From assembly GCA_002729235.1 (NCBI GenBank), contig PBTY01000050.1, forward strand, positions 1 to 51,471: a DNA stretch of 51,471 nt, written 5' to 3'. How positions within the stretch are numbered: the first letter of the stretch is position 1; each line of letters opens with the position of its first letter. The position numbers and the translations under genes are program-made. The DNA comes from Rickettsiales bacterium. Lineage in GTDB: Bacteria > Bacteroidota > Bacteroidia > Cytophagales > Cyclobacteriaceae. The notes beneath the pieces were generated by a model. It made no database searches and was not told where the DNA came from. It saw nothing but the letters and a program-made list of their open reading frames with translations. Positions 7,813 to 17,000 of the stretch are shown here, in pieces.

Positions 7813-8397
7813 TTAAAAGTGATGTACTAAACGTACATTTCTCGAATAACTGGTACCCGCTGGTTCCCGTTGAAAACCATTCTCTTCAAACCTACCAATG
7901 GTTGTTAAATCCCTTTCTTCGACTTTAATAAAGCAACTTGCATAGCCCAATTGATAAGCTCTCGACTTAATGGATTGAATCAATCCATTTTCATGGCCTT
8001 CCTCGGAGTTTTTTGAGATGAAATAGAACTTCTTGATCTGTGCTGCATTGTGGTCCTCTGACGATCGGTGCAATCCAATACACCCAACAATCTCTCCTCC
8101 ATACATCATCACATAAAAGCTTGATCCATCCTGGCTATATGATTCATGAATATCGTTGAGTTCTTCATCGTATAAATAATTGTCCGCACCTACTCCTCCC
8201 TTACGAATAAGTACTCGTTGGATCAATGCGCGAACTTCGTCATTGTCCTTTCTCTGTATTTTCCTTAGACTAACTGAACCTGTCACTATTCTTCCTATAA
8301 CGGGTTCGATGTAATTCTGATAAGCACTAAATAAACCTGGTTTTCTTAGCGCAAGTGTTTTTGTTAGCGGTGTCATTTGCGTGTTTTCTGCGTTCAT
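7813..8397 (-). CDS. GNAT family N-acetyltransferase
   Basis: 194 residues. After about 40 N-terminal residues rich in basic and aromatic side chains, a GNAT core begins: VSLRKIQRKDNDEVRALIQRVL, then SSFYVMMYGGEIVGCIGLHR as strands 2-4, QIKKFYFISKNSEEGHENGLIQSI in place of the Q/RxxGxG/A acetyl-CoA loop and helix, YASCFIKVE, and the terminal GRFEENGFQRE. The acetyl-CoA loop is degenerate (SKNSEEGHENG), so cofactor binding is likely but not certain. Substrate unknown. The upstream region carries four regularly spaced GTATAC palindromes, suggesting tight regulation. A second ATG lies at codon 8. Confidence 0.85.
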   Translation of the reverse strand: MNAENTQMTPLTKTLALRKPGLFSAYQNYIEPVIGRIVTGSVSLRKIQRKDNDEVRALIQRVLIRKGGVGADNYLYDEELNDIHESYSQDGSSFYVMMYGGEIVGCIGLHRSSEDHNAAQIKKFYFISKNSEEGHENGLIQSIKSRAYQLGYASCFIKVEERDLTTIGRFEENGFQREPAGTSYSRNVRLVHHF

Positions 8398-8452
8398 TCA
8401 AATTTCGTTTGCAAGATTAAACGCTACCACCGCTAGAAGTTGAATTTATCAG

Positions 8453-8501
8453 GTATACAGAAGGTATACAAGCTGATTTATCAGGTATACAGCACGTATA
8501 C
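8453..8501 (-). promoter_or_regulatory. Array of four GTATAC sites upstream of the GNAT gene
   Basis: GTATAC occurs at 8453, 8464, 8485 and 8496, with start spacings of 11, 21 and 11 bases, close to one, two and one DNA turns, so all four face the same side. The array is two copies of a 32-base direct repeat (ATTTATCAGGTATACAG at 8444-8460 and 8476-8492). It lies 56-104 bases upstream of the GNAT start and just past the terminator of the tolC-type operon. It is a likely operator for a multimeric regulator. Confidence 0.6.
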
Positions 8502-8529
8502 AAAAATTACAACAACCTTATTTTCAATG

Positions 8530-8568
8530 GTTTATAAAAAATAAAACTCTAGTTGAAAACTAGAGTTT
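8530..8568 (-). terminator. Intrinsic terminator of the exporter operon
   Basis: AAACTCTAGTT (8544-8554) pairs perfectly with AACTAGAGTTT (8558-8568) around a 3-base loop. On the minus strand it is followed by TATTTTTTATAAA. It lies 27 bases after the stop codon of the TolC-type gene. Confidence 0.85.
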
Positions 8569-8595
8569 CAATGTAATATCTATGAATTTGATGAA

Positions 8596-10059
8596 TTAAT
8601 CTGCTTCCTGATAGAGTAATTCGTCATTGGCAAAGTCATACAAAGTCAGTCTTCGTAAATCAAAATAGGCTGTCCAGAATGACCGCAGTGCGTTGATATA
8701 GCTTCTTCTCGCATTATCCTTCTCCGTCAATGCGATATTGAGGTTGGTTATATCAATCTTACCAATCAAATACCTACTCTGTGCTACCACATATCTCTCC
8801 TGAGCCACCTCATCTGATTTTTGAGTAATCTCCACCTGCAAGCGGAGCACCTCAAAACGACTTACCAGGGTGATAATCTCCTGTTCAAAATTCTGTATCT
8901 CCTGGGTCAACGTATATTCAGTCAACTCCTGATTGGCCAAAGCTGTCTGAACTCTCGCTTTGGACCTACCCCAATCTAAAATAGGCACTGACAGAGTAAG
9001 ATTAACACGTTGCTGATTGTTGGGATCCACATAAGTATCTGGAACAGTAGCTGCAGCATTGTTTAAACCAAACGACGCCACTAAATTGGTTTGATTTCGC
9101 TGTGCTCTTGCCTGGGCAACATCACGATTGGCTTCTACTCTTCTTCGTTCAAACTCAATGTAATCCGCTCTATTCTGTTTTGCATATCCAAGTGCTTTAT
9201 CTAATGGAATATCAAAACCAGGCAATTCATCAGGCAAACCCAATTCCAATCCACTAGAGTTTGAATCCTGTAAACCAATGAAACGTCTCAAGGCGAGCCT
9301 TGAAGTTTGTAAATCAAGATTTGCCTGCGCCACATCTTGTTTGGATCGAAGCAATTGAAGTTCAACCTGAAGTAGCTTATCCTTTGAGGTAGTCCCAATA
9401 TTATAGCGCCCTTGTTCGATGTTAAAGATGGTATCGTTATTGGCCAGATTGAATTCCGCAATCTGTAAATTGATTTGTGCATCCAGGTAATCAAAATAAC
9501 GTCTGGTAGCTTCAGCGGAAATCGACTCCATCTCCTCTACATATGATCTTTTAGACTCCTCATAGCGTAAAGGTTCAGTCCGCTTGTTCCATTTTAAATC
9601 ATTGAATCCAAAAATGGGTTGTACCAGCTGTACATTGAACAAGGTACTGTTGTAAATGGGGTTAATATCCGTTGAAGTAGCATTTAAATCATTAAACTGA
9701 TTCAAGGCACTGTTTACGCTCACCTCACCTCCAGTCAAAGATATTGGTTGAATCAACCCGAGGTTTAAACTAGATGAAAGCTGTTCTCTACTTCTGTAAG
9801 CAAACGTACCATCATCCTGTGAAACCTGGAAAAAGTCCCTGTTATAACCAGGCAGATTACCAGACAATCTCAATGCAGGATTGTAGTCCGACTTGAAGCT
9901 TCTGTACTGCCAATAGAAATTTTTCTTCCTAGTCTCTGCTGCTTTGGCGGAAGGAGACTGCTCCTTGGCCTGCTCAATGACATCAATTAATGATAATTTG
10001 GTTTGAGCCTGAGCACCCACAGAGAGTATTAGTAATACAATTATGACGAGTTTATTCAT
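8596..10059 (-). CDS. TolC family outer-membrane efflux protein
   Basis: 487 residues. A signal peptide (ending LSVGAQAQ) is followed by two OEP repeats made of long alpha-hairpins. The first contains TKLSLIDVIEQAKEQSP, and the second contains LDKALGYAKQNRADYIEFERRRVEANRDVAQARAQ-like helices and the outer-membrane strand region LTLSVPILDWGRSKARVQTA. The C-terminus keeps the usual RYLIGKIDITNLNIAL...ARRSYINALRSFW pattern. It is the trimeric outer-membrane channel for the exporter encoded just upstream; the gene overlaps the permease gene by 8 bases, so the two are translationally coupled. A terminator follows. Confidence 0.92.
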   Translation of the reverse strand: MNKLVIIVLLILSVGAQAQTKLSLIDVIEQAKEQSPSAKAAETRKKNFYWQYRSFKSDYNPALRLSGNLPGYNRDFFQVSQDDGTFAYRSREQLSSSLNLGLIQPISLTGGEVSVNSALNQFNDLNATSTDINPIYNSTLFNVQLVQPIFGFNDLKWNKRTEPLRYEESKRSYVEEMESISAEATRRYFDYLDAQINLQIAEFNLANNDTIFNIEQGRYNIGTTSKDKLLQVELQLLRSKQDVAQANLDLQTSRLALRRFIGLQDSNSSGLELGLPDELPGFDIPLDKALGYAKQNRADYIEFERRRVEANRDVAQARAQRNQTNLVASFGLNNAAATVPDTYVDPNNQQRVNLTLSVPILDWGRSKARVQTALANQELTEYTLTQEIQNFEQEIITLVSRFEVLRLQVEITQKSDEVAQERYVVAQSRYLIGKIDITNLNIALTEKDNARRSYINALRSFWTAYFDLRRLTLYDFANDELLYQEAD

Positions 10060-11413
10060 ATCTCAATGATTGAATTGGGTCTTGTGAAGCGGCTTTTCTG
10101 GCTGGGGCAATTCCGAAAATCAAACCAACTCCGGCGGCCACTCCAAATGATAAAATAATTGAGGTAAAAGTGATGACGGTTGGAATTTCAGCAATAGCAG
10201 AAACCAAAATAGCAATGGTAACTCCTAAAATAACGCCAATCAATCCGCCTGACACACTTATCATCATGGCTTCAAATAAGAACTGATTGATGATGTCGAA
10301 CTTTTTGGCTCCTAGCGATAAACGCAAACCGATTTCCTTGATACGCTCAAGGACAGAAGCCAACATAATGTTCATGATGCCAATACCGCCGACTAATAGA
10401 GAAATACCGGCAATTGCCCCTAACACATAATTGAAAATGTCATTAGTCCGCTGTTGTTGCTTTAAAAGCAATTCAGGAATCTCAATTTCAAAATCAATCA
10501 CGTCATAGTGTTTTCTAGCAAGCATTCTACTGATGACATCAGCCGTAGGAGTCATCCCGTCAGATTGGTCAACCTGAACAACCAAGCGATCCAATTGATG
10601 ATAGTTTGTATTGGTGTTCTCATTACTTTCTTCTCCATCTCCGCCACTGATGATGATCATACCAGCACTTCCTCTATTAGCTGAACGAAGCATCTCCTCC
10701 GTTACCAACGCTCTGTTTTTATAGCGAATAAGCATGGTTTGCAAAGGAATGTATACATCCATGTTGTAATCTCGGATTCCAAGGTTCGAGATACTGCTAC
10801 TGGAAATTGCTCGTTCCTCTAACATCCCAATAACTTTCAGCCAATTGTTACCGCATTTGATGTATTTACCAATAGGGTCCTCTGTTGGAAAAAATTTAGT
10901 TTTTATACTCTTACCAATGATGCAAACGGGTTCCCCATATTCCAAATGATGTTCATTAAACATCACACCTTCTGATAAACTAAAATTGAAAATATCAAAA
11001 TAACTAGGCTCTACTCCTACCAGCTTTGCCGTTCTTCTAATCCCATTATTTATAAGGTAGGTATCCAATATAATTTCTGGACTTACCTTGGAGATTCCAG
11101 GGATAATATTCTTAATGGAAGCAATATCTTGTGTGTTAAGTCCAGGAGAGAATTTGTTTTTCTCCTTCTGATCCTGGTCTTCACCAAGCTTCTCTTCGCT
11201 CTGTTGCACAATTGGGCGTATGACGATATTATTGACACCAACCAGCTTGATTTGTTCGAGGATTTCTTGCTGTGCCCCATTGCCTATTGCCAGCATCGCT
11301 ATTACAGCTGCCACACCAAAAATAATCCCCAGAGCCGTCAGAACCGAACGCATTCTATTCGCCAATACCGCCTCAATGGCAATATAAAGATTCATCAATA
11401 TCTTCTGATTCAT
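10052..11413 (-). CDS. MacB-type ABC transporter permease (no ATPase domain)
   Basis: 453 residues. Topology is that of MacB permeases: a first membrane helix within about residues 15-45 (RMRSVLTALGIIFGVAAVIAML), a periplasmic domain of roughly 280 residues (MacB_PCD type), and three C-terminal helices starting FNYVLGAIAGISLLVGGIGIMNIML, followed by the conserved RIKEIGLRLSLGAKKFDI loop. The protein ends RKAASQDPIQSLRYE, the usual end of this family. E. coli MacB also carries an N-terminal ATPase of about 230 residues, which is absent here. Walker A, signature and Walker B motifs are absent from the whole three-gene operon, so a separate ATPase must power it. Start and stop overlap neighbours (TAATG with the adaptor, 8 bases with the TolC gene). 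Confidence 0.92.
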   Translation of the reverse strand: MNQKILMNLYIAIEAVLANRMRSVLTALGIIFGVAAVIAMLAIGNGAQQEILEQIKLVGVNNIVIRPIVQQSEEKLGEDQDQKEKNKFSPGLNTQDIASIKNIIPGISKVSPEIILDTYLINNGIRRTAKLVGVEPSYFDIFNFSLSEGVMFNEHHLEYGEPVCIIGKSIKTKFFPTEDPIGKYIKCGNNWLKVIGMLEERAISSSSISNLGIRDYNMDVYIPLQTMLIRYKNRALVTEEMLRSANRGSAGMIIISGGDGEESNENTNTNYHQLDRLVVQVDQSDGMTPTADVISRMLARKHYDVIDFEIEIPELLLKQQQRTNDIFNYVLGAIAGISLLVGGIGIMNIMLASVLERIKEIGLRLSLGAKKFDIINQFLFEAMMISVSGGLIGVILGVTIAILVSAIAEIPTVITFTSIILSFGVAAGVGLIFGIAPARKAASQDPIQSLRYE

Positions 11414-12771
11414 TAGGCGCTAGGTTTTTGTCTTCTAAAACCTTGTGGGTTGTCGGGCTTCTTTTGTTCTTGTGGTTCTTCCTCTACTTCCAGATTTCTA
11501 ATACCATTTAACTCATCAATTAAACGGATATCTCCAAGATCCACGCTACTACCTTGTGGAATTGACAGGTATACTTGTTGATCCTTACTAAGGCCAAGTA
11601 ATATTTGTGCTGAATTAGCATTGGTTTGACCTACTTGAACTTCTTGGATATCATATCCAATTCCATCTTTCAGGTAAACGTATGTAATGCTGTCAGCATA
11701 ACTATGCAATGACTCTAATGGAATGCTTAAAGTCTCATTAACAACACTCGTGTAAATTTTATTACTGGTGGTCATTCCAGGACGTAATGAATCATCAATC
11801 TTATCTAGTTGGATGGTTACCTGAAATACCTTAGCATCGGAGTTAGGTCTCTGCTCACCCACGTTTGCCACTTTCGTAACAACACCACTCAGCTTCTTAT
11901 CGGGAAATGCATCCAATCCAATATCCACCTTTTGACCAGTCTTAATTTTGCGTATATCCACTTCATTTACATAGGTAATGGAGTTCATCTCTGACAAATC
12001 TGGCAAAGTAGCTACGATAGGATCCCAGGCACTGATTTGACTCCCCTCCTTGATAGGCTTTCCGTCCCAACCCTTTCTGTAAATTAGCATTCCAGCCTCT
12101 GGTGCGATGATGGTGAAGCTTTGTTGCAAGTCCATCATTCCCTGAAATTCCAGACGCACCTTTTGCAACTTGGCAGCAACTTCCTGCATTTTAGCTACAT
12201 TCTGTCGGCGTTTGATATCGTATTCTTCTTTAGCCTGGCTCAAAGCTCTTTTCGCCTTATCCATATCGATTTCGGCTTGTTTGATAGTAGCAGGTGGCTC
12301 GTACTGAGATTGCTCTAAGATCAATTTCTTTTCTTCGACAGCATACTCCAGATTAACGAGTTCGTCTCTTGCCTGTCGCATCTGAAGAGTGGTATCTAAC
12401 TGCGTTTGTTCATACTGTGATTGCTTTTCATCAAGCTCCAGCTGAGTATCCTTAATTCGGTTGGTTAGCTCAGATGGATCCAATCGAGCAACATATTGCC
12501 CTTTTTCTACATAGGTACCTTCATCGATAATGTGTTGAATATTGACGTTGTATACCCGGTAGTTTCTGAGACCATTAGGTCCCATAATCTTGGTAGAGTT
12601 TTTTGCTTCTAGTTCTCCAGAGGTATTTATATCAACGATAAATTCTCCCTGTTCTACTCCAACGATAATTTCAGAGGTGTCTGAATTATTTGAACCACTG
12701 AGTACAAAGAAGGAAATCAACAAAATTAAGATTCCAGCACCAATGGCGAGGTTACGTTTGTTTTTGATCAT
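11413..12771 (-). CDS. MacA/HlyD-like periplasmic adaptor subunit
   Basis: 452 residues. A single N-terminal membrane helix (LAIGAGILILLISFFVLSG) anchors it. A barrel-sandwich half-motif follows (GEFIVDINTSGELEAKNSTKI), then a long coiled coil (about residues 100-215: LELDEKQSQYEQTQLDTTLQ through KMQEVAAKLQKVRLEF), the second half-motif AGMLIYRKGW, and beta-barrel domains with VTKVANVGEQRPNSD and RPGMTTSNKIYT. The C-terminal tail is Pro/Gln/Lys-rich. It would link the MacB-type permease to the TolC-type channel. It is the first gene of the operon; TAGTTTTG on the minus strand at 12804-12797 matches a -7 box, but no good -33 element was seen. Confidence 0.92.
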   Translation of the reverse strand: MIKNKRNLAIGAGILILLISFFVLSGSNNSDTSEIIVGVEQGEFIVDINTSGELEAKNSTKIMGPNGLRNYRVYNVNIQHIIDEGTYVEKGQYVARLDPSELTNRIKDTQLELDEKQSQYEQTQLDTTLQMRQARDELVNLEYAVEEKKLILEQSQYEPPATIKQAEIDMDKAKRALSQAKEEYDIKRRQNVAKMQEVAAKLQKVRLEFQGMMDLQQSFTIIAPEAGMLIYRKGWDGKPIKEGSQISAWDPIVATLPDLSEMNSITYVNEVDIRKIKTGQKVDIGLDAFPDKKLSGVVTKVANVGEQRPNSDAKVFQVTIQLDKIDDSLRPGMTTSNKIYTSVVNETLSIPLESLHSYADSITYVYLKDGIGYDIQEVQVGQTNANSAQILLGLSKDQQVYLSIPQGSSVDLGDIRLIDELNGIRNLEVEEEPQEQKKPDNPQGFRRQKPSA

Positions 12772-12796
12772 TAGTTAGGCATTTGTTATTTAATCA

Positions 12797-12804
12797 CAAA
12801 ACTA
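12797..12804 (-). promoter_or_regulatory. Candidate -7 box of the exporter operon
   Basis: TAGTTTTG on the minus strand fits TAnnTTTG, 25 bases before the adaptor start codon. No TTG lies at the expected -33 spacing, so this is a weak call. The rest of 12772-13147 shows no gene; an imperfect inverted repeat (AAAAGGGTTA / TAACCTTTT, 12935-12971) is the only other structure seen. Confidence 0.3.
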
Positions 12805-13106
12805 TACTTTGTAAGTCGTGTTTGGTTACCATCTAAATCAGATTAGGACCATCACAGTAAATTTTGGACTAACTTTTTAGTTATAACGTCAAATATGCTA
12901 AGATGTTATTTAACGGAAATGAAAAGTGATGCAAAAAAGGGTTAAATAAGGTGTATGTTTTATAACCTTTTACCTAATGAATTCGTCAATTATTGCAACC
13001 TATGGATAGAGAAGTGCATCTAACAGGAAAATAACAAAGCTTAAACTAAAACTCAATTGTGGGTAAAATATCCTGCCAAAATAGTAGATATGGACAGGCA
13101 AGATAT

Positions 13107-13114
13107 TATTTTTG
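13107..13114 (+). promoter_or_regulatory. Candidate -7 box of the lipoprotein gene
   Basis: TATTTTTG matches TAnnTTTG and lies 33 bases before the ATG at 13148. A matching -33 TTG is not visible. Confidence 0.35.
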
Positions 13115-13147
13115 ACACACTAGAAATTCCAAAAACTGAACATTACT

Positions 13148-13960
13148 ATGAACAGAAAAGTAAATATCGCTTTACTTGTTGCTTTAAGTGTAGTTCTAAC
13201 ATACTGCAGCAGTAGTAAAAAAGACGCTGAGAAAGCTGCCGAGAAAAAACAAGAACTTGAAGAATTCGTTGAAGAGCAGTTTGAATACCCAATTCCAACA
13301 TCCTTTGAAGTAACAAAAATGCTTCAAGACGCTAGCGCTTCGTACGATGATGCTGTAACCAACAGCCCTGCTAACGTTGATAAATACGAAACAGAATGGC
13401 AAAAAGCACTCAATCTGGGTGTATATGGAGCAGATCTGAGCTTCGCGAGTACTTTTGATAAAAAAGAGGAGTCAGTTGCATTTTTGGAAGCTTCTAAGAA
13501 GTTGATAGATGAATTGAACATCACTACAGCTTTCAATAAGTCATTGGCTTCAAGAATAGAAAGCAACCTGGAAAACAAGGATTCTTTGATCCTGATCATT
13601 ACCGAATCTTTCTATCAAACATATAACTACCTTAACCAGTCTGGTGATGAGAAAACTTCATTATTGGTAGTATCTGGTAGTGTTATAGAGGGTCTTTATA
13701 TCACATCTGAACTAATCAAGGCAAGTAATTACAATGCTGATTTAATGCAAGTTCTTGCTGCTCAGAAAGACCAGGTTCAGAAATTGACGGCTTTGATGGA
13801 GAAGCATGCTGATGATGCTAACGTGAACAGAGTGCTTCCTACTTTAAGATTTGTGGGTCTTTTCTACGATCAATTGGGTGACTCTAACGAAATCAGTCAA
13901 GGTCAATTTGAAGACGTTGCTAGCAGTATCGCTGAAATGCGAGCTGAAATAGTCGGCTAA
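13148..13960 (+). CDS. Predicted lipoprotein, alpha-helical, function unknown
   Basis: 270 residues. A signal peptide ends in VVLTYC with Cys20 as the likely lipidated residue; Tyr at -1 is unusual for a lipobox, so lipidation is probable rather than certain. The mature start is a charged helix (KKDAEKAAEKKQELEEFVEEQ). The rest is predicted mostly helical with an acidic composition and no Cys pair or catalytic motif. I do not recognise the family. It lies directly upstream of the large ABC transporter in the same direction, separated by a long terminator-like hairpin, and may be functionally associated with it. This is inference from position only. Confidence 0.7.
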   Translation: MNRKVNIALLVALSVVLTYCSSSKKDAEKAAEKKQELEEFVEEQFEYPIPTSFEVTKMLQDASASYDDAVTNSPANVDKYETEWQKALNLGVYGADLSFASTFDKKEESVAFLEASKKLIDELNITTAFNKSLASRIESNLENKDSLILIITESFYQTYNYLNQSGDEKTSLLVVSGSVIEGLYITSELIKASNYNADLMQVLAAQKDQVQKLTALMEKHADDANVNRVLPTLRFVGLFYDQLGDSNEISQGQFEDVASSIAEMRAEIVG

Positions 13961-13979
13961 AAAAAATTAACGATTGTCT

Positions 13980-14077
13980 AAAACCGTCTTGGTTTTTCAG
14001 GTAGTTCTGGTTTAATTTTCTTGAAATAAGATAACAAGCCAAGGCTGTAGTCGCCTGAGAAGCAAGACGGTTTTTTT
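13980..14077 (+). terminator. Long terminator-like hairpin just before the ABC transporter start
   Basis: AAAACCGTCTTG (13980-13991) pairs perfectly with CAAGACGGTTTT (14063-14074). The stem continues imperfectly inside (TTTTTCAGG against CCTGAGAAG), and the inner loop holds CTTG/CAAG and AGCC/GGCT pairs. Seven T follow (14071-14077). It ends nine bases before the ATG at 14087, so it may be a simple terminator of the lipoprotein gene or an attenuator in a shared transcript. Confidence 0.65.
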
Positions 14078-14086
14078 ATTCCAACT

Positions 14087-17000
14087 ATGACCGAATCCAT
14101 CATTAATGCACTTGTTCACCTTTTCGCTATAATTGAAAGCGTAAAAGAAGATCATGATGTGGTGGATTCCGGAGAGCTGGTTGTCAAGCCTTACCTCTCC
14201 AGACTTTTCAATCAGGAGGTTACTTCCGAATATTTAAAGCTTTTCTACGACTACCTCTCCTTCTACCAGGAATCCAATGCCCCTTCTGGTGATGAAGAAG
14301 AACAACTTGGAATAGACTCTACCAGTATTCTTCAGGTTGCTAAGATTTGTAATCAGCTCAACAAAGAGCTACTAGCTCGCGAGCGTATCATTGTATTCCT
14401 CCAACTTCTCGAGTTAATCAATACGGACGAAAAGGTAATCGACCGAGAGGCAGAGTTCATCTCTTTGGTAGCGATGAACTTCAATATTGATCAGAAGGAA
14501 ATCAACAATCTTAAGTCGTTTATTCTTGAAGAGGATGGCAAAAGTGTAGATCCACAAAAAGCCATGGTCATCGACAATAAGATGACCGAATGGCCAGAAG
14601 AAGTGGCCTGGATGATGCGTAAAAAGCGCAAAAGAGTCGATGGATCTGCAGAAACGCACCACATGTTTGTGGACAACCTTTTTGGTAAGATCCTGGTGAT
14701 GTACATCGAGTCTGTTGATATCTATGTATTCAAGTACGTTGGACCACTGAATCTTTTTCTTGAAGGAAATAAGATCATTCCAAAGAAATTTTATATCCTG
14801 AGCCCGGGTGCCATTATTAAAGGACCCAATATTAGGTCTATATATGAATCTGAAATCATCAGACAATTTGTTCAAGAAAAGAACAAGGTAAAAATTGTTA
14901 TGGTGGGTGAAGACCTGGAATTCCATTTCAAAAACAGTGATAAGGGTATTCAAAAATTCACCTTCTATGAAGAATCTGGTAATCTCATCGGTATCATGGG
15001 TGGCAGTGGAGTTGGTAAATCTACGCTTGTCAACCTGCTCAATGGTAAAATAGAACCAACTTCAGGTAGAATACACATCAATGGACATACGATCCATAAA
15101 GCCAGCCAGGAGGGTGTTATCGGATTTGTTCCTCAGGATGACATGTTATTTGAGGAACTTACGGTCTATCAAAACCTATACTACAACGCAAGAATTTGTT
15201 TCAGTGACTTCTCTCCTGGCCTATTAGACAAAACTGTCTGCAAGGTTTTAGAAGATCTGGACTTACTTGAGATTAAAGATCTCAAAGTTGGAGATCCACT
15301 TAACAAAACAATTAGTGGAGGACAAAGAAAGCGCCTAAACATTGCCCTGGAGCTGATGAGAGAGCCTTCTGTTCTCTTTGTGGATGAACCTACTAGTGGT
15401 TTATCCTCGATGGACTCTGAGAAGGTGATGATTCTTCTGAAAGATTTGGCTCGAAAAGGGAAACTGGTGATCACGATCATTCATCAACCTTCATCGGACA
15501 TTTTTAAGCTATTTGACAAGCTATGGATGCTGGATAAGGGAGGCTTCCCTATCTACAATGGCAATCCAATAGACGCGGTGGTGTATTTCAAAACCATGAG
15601 CACCCAGGTGAATGCCGCGGAAAGTGAATGTACCAAATGTGGAAACGTTATCCCGGAACAGATCCTTCAGATCATTGAGGCTAATGAAATTGATGACTCA
15701 GGTAAAATGACCCACAATCGTCGGGTGCCACCAAGAGCCTGGTATCAGAAGTATAAAACCTATCTCGAAAACAACATCAAAAAAATCAGGTTTGAGGAGC
15801 GCTTACCTCCTACCAACTTTCATATTCCTAATCAACTAAGACAATTCAGGATATTTTCAGAAAGGAATGTGCTGTCCAAGCTCACCAACGCTCAATACAT
15901 TTTGATCAACTTGTTGGAAGCACCTGTACTGGCCTTTATTCTTGGATACTTCTCCAAATACAATCCAGAAGGAGAATATGTCTTTGCAGATAACAAGAAT
16001 TTACCTGTATATCTCTTCATGGCAGTAGTAGTATCACTGTTTATGGGAATGTCTGTCAGTGCTGAAGAAATTTTTAAAGACCGAAGAATTCTTGAAAGAG
16101 AGTCATTTCTGAACTTGAGTCGGATGTCTTATATTAACTCCAAGATATTCTTCCTTTTCTGTCTTTCAGCCTTCCAGTCGCTCTCGTTCGTATTGGTTGG
16201 TAATTTTATCCTTGAAATTCAGGGAATGACCTTCTACTACTGGGCCATACTATTCACTACATCCTGTTTTGCCAATATGGTGGGATTGAACATCAGTTCG
16301 GCATTGAATAGTATTATTACCATCTACATACTTATTCCATTTATATTGGTTCCTCAATTACTATTGGGTGGGGCTATGATCAAGTTTGATGAACTACATA
16401 AAAACCTCGCTAAACAAGCTCAAGTTCCGCTAGTTGGTGATGTCATGGCCTCTCGTTGGGCCTATGAAGCGCTTTCTGTTGCTCAGTTTAGGTACAATGA
16501 TTATGAAGAACATTTCTTCGAACACGAAAAGAAAATGAGCCAGTACAGTTTCAATCGATCGTATTTGATCCCGCGGCTTGAAGCCATGACCAAACAGATC
16601 CTTCGAGATAGTGGTAACTACCAGGCTTATGAGCAGGAGTTTGAAATCATTACGAACGAAACCAATTATCTGAGAGACAAATACAATGTAAGAGGATTTG
16701 CTCTGATTGGCTCTTTCACTCCTGAACTGTTTAACAAGAGCATTGGAACACGCTATTTGTCCCATCTGGATATCTTACAAAAAGGATTTCAGGGATTGTA
16801 TGAAGAGGCAGCGGCAAGAAAAGACTCGGTTTATTCAGCTCTAACGAAAGTCTATGGAAAAGATGGATTCTATGAAATCAAACAGGATTACTTCAACGAA
16901 GGTGTCTCTGACCTGGTAGAAAATCGCAATGAATTCAATATGATCATCCAGGCCAAAGATCGATTAATACAAAAAAAGGATCCAATTTATATGGATCCTT

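Noticed and set aside
8444-8502. CRISPR-like direct repeat
   Set aside because: Only two repeat copies of a 32-base period without distinct spacers; explained better as an operator.
14414-14953. 179-residue minus-strand open frame inside the ABC transporter gene
   Set aside because: Shadow of the TerB-like region; no family resemblance.
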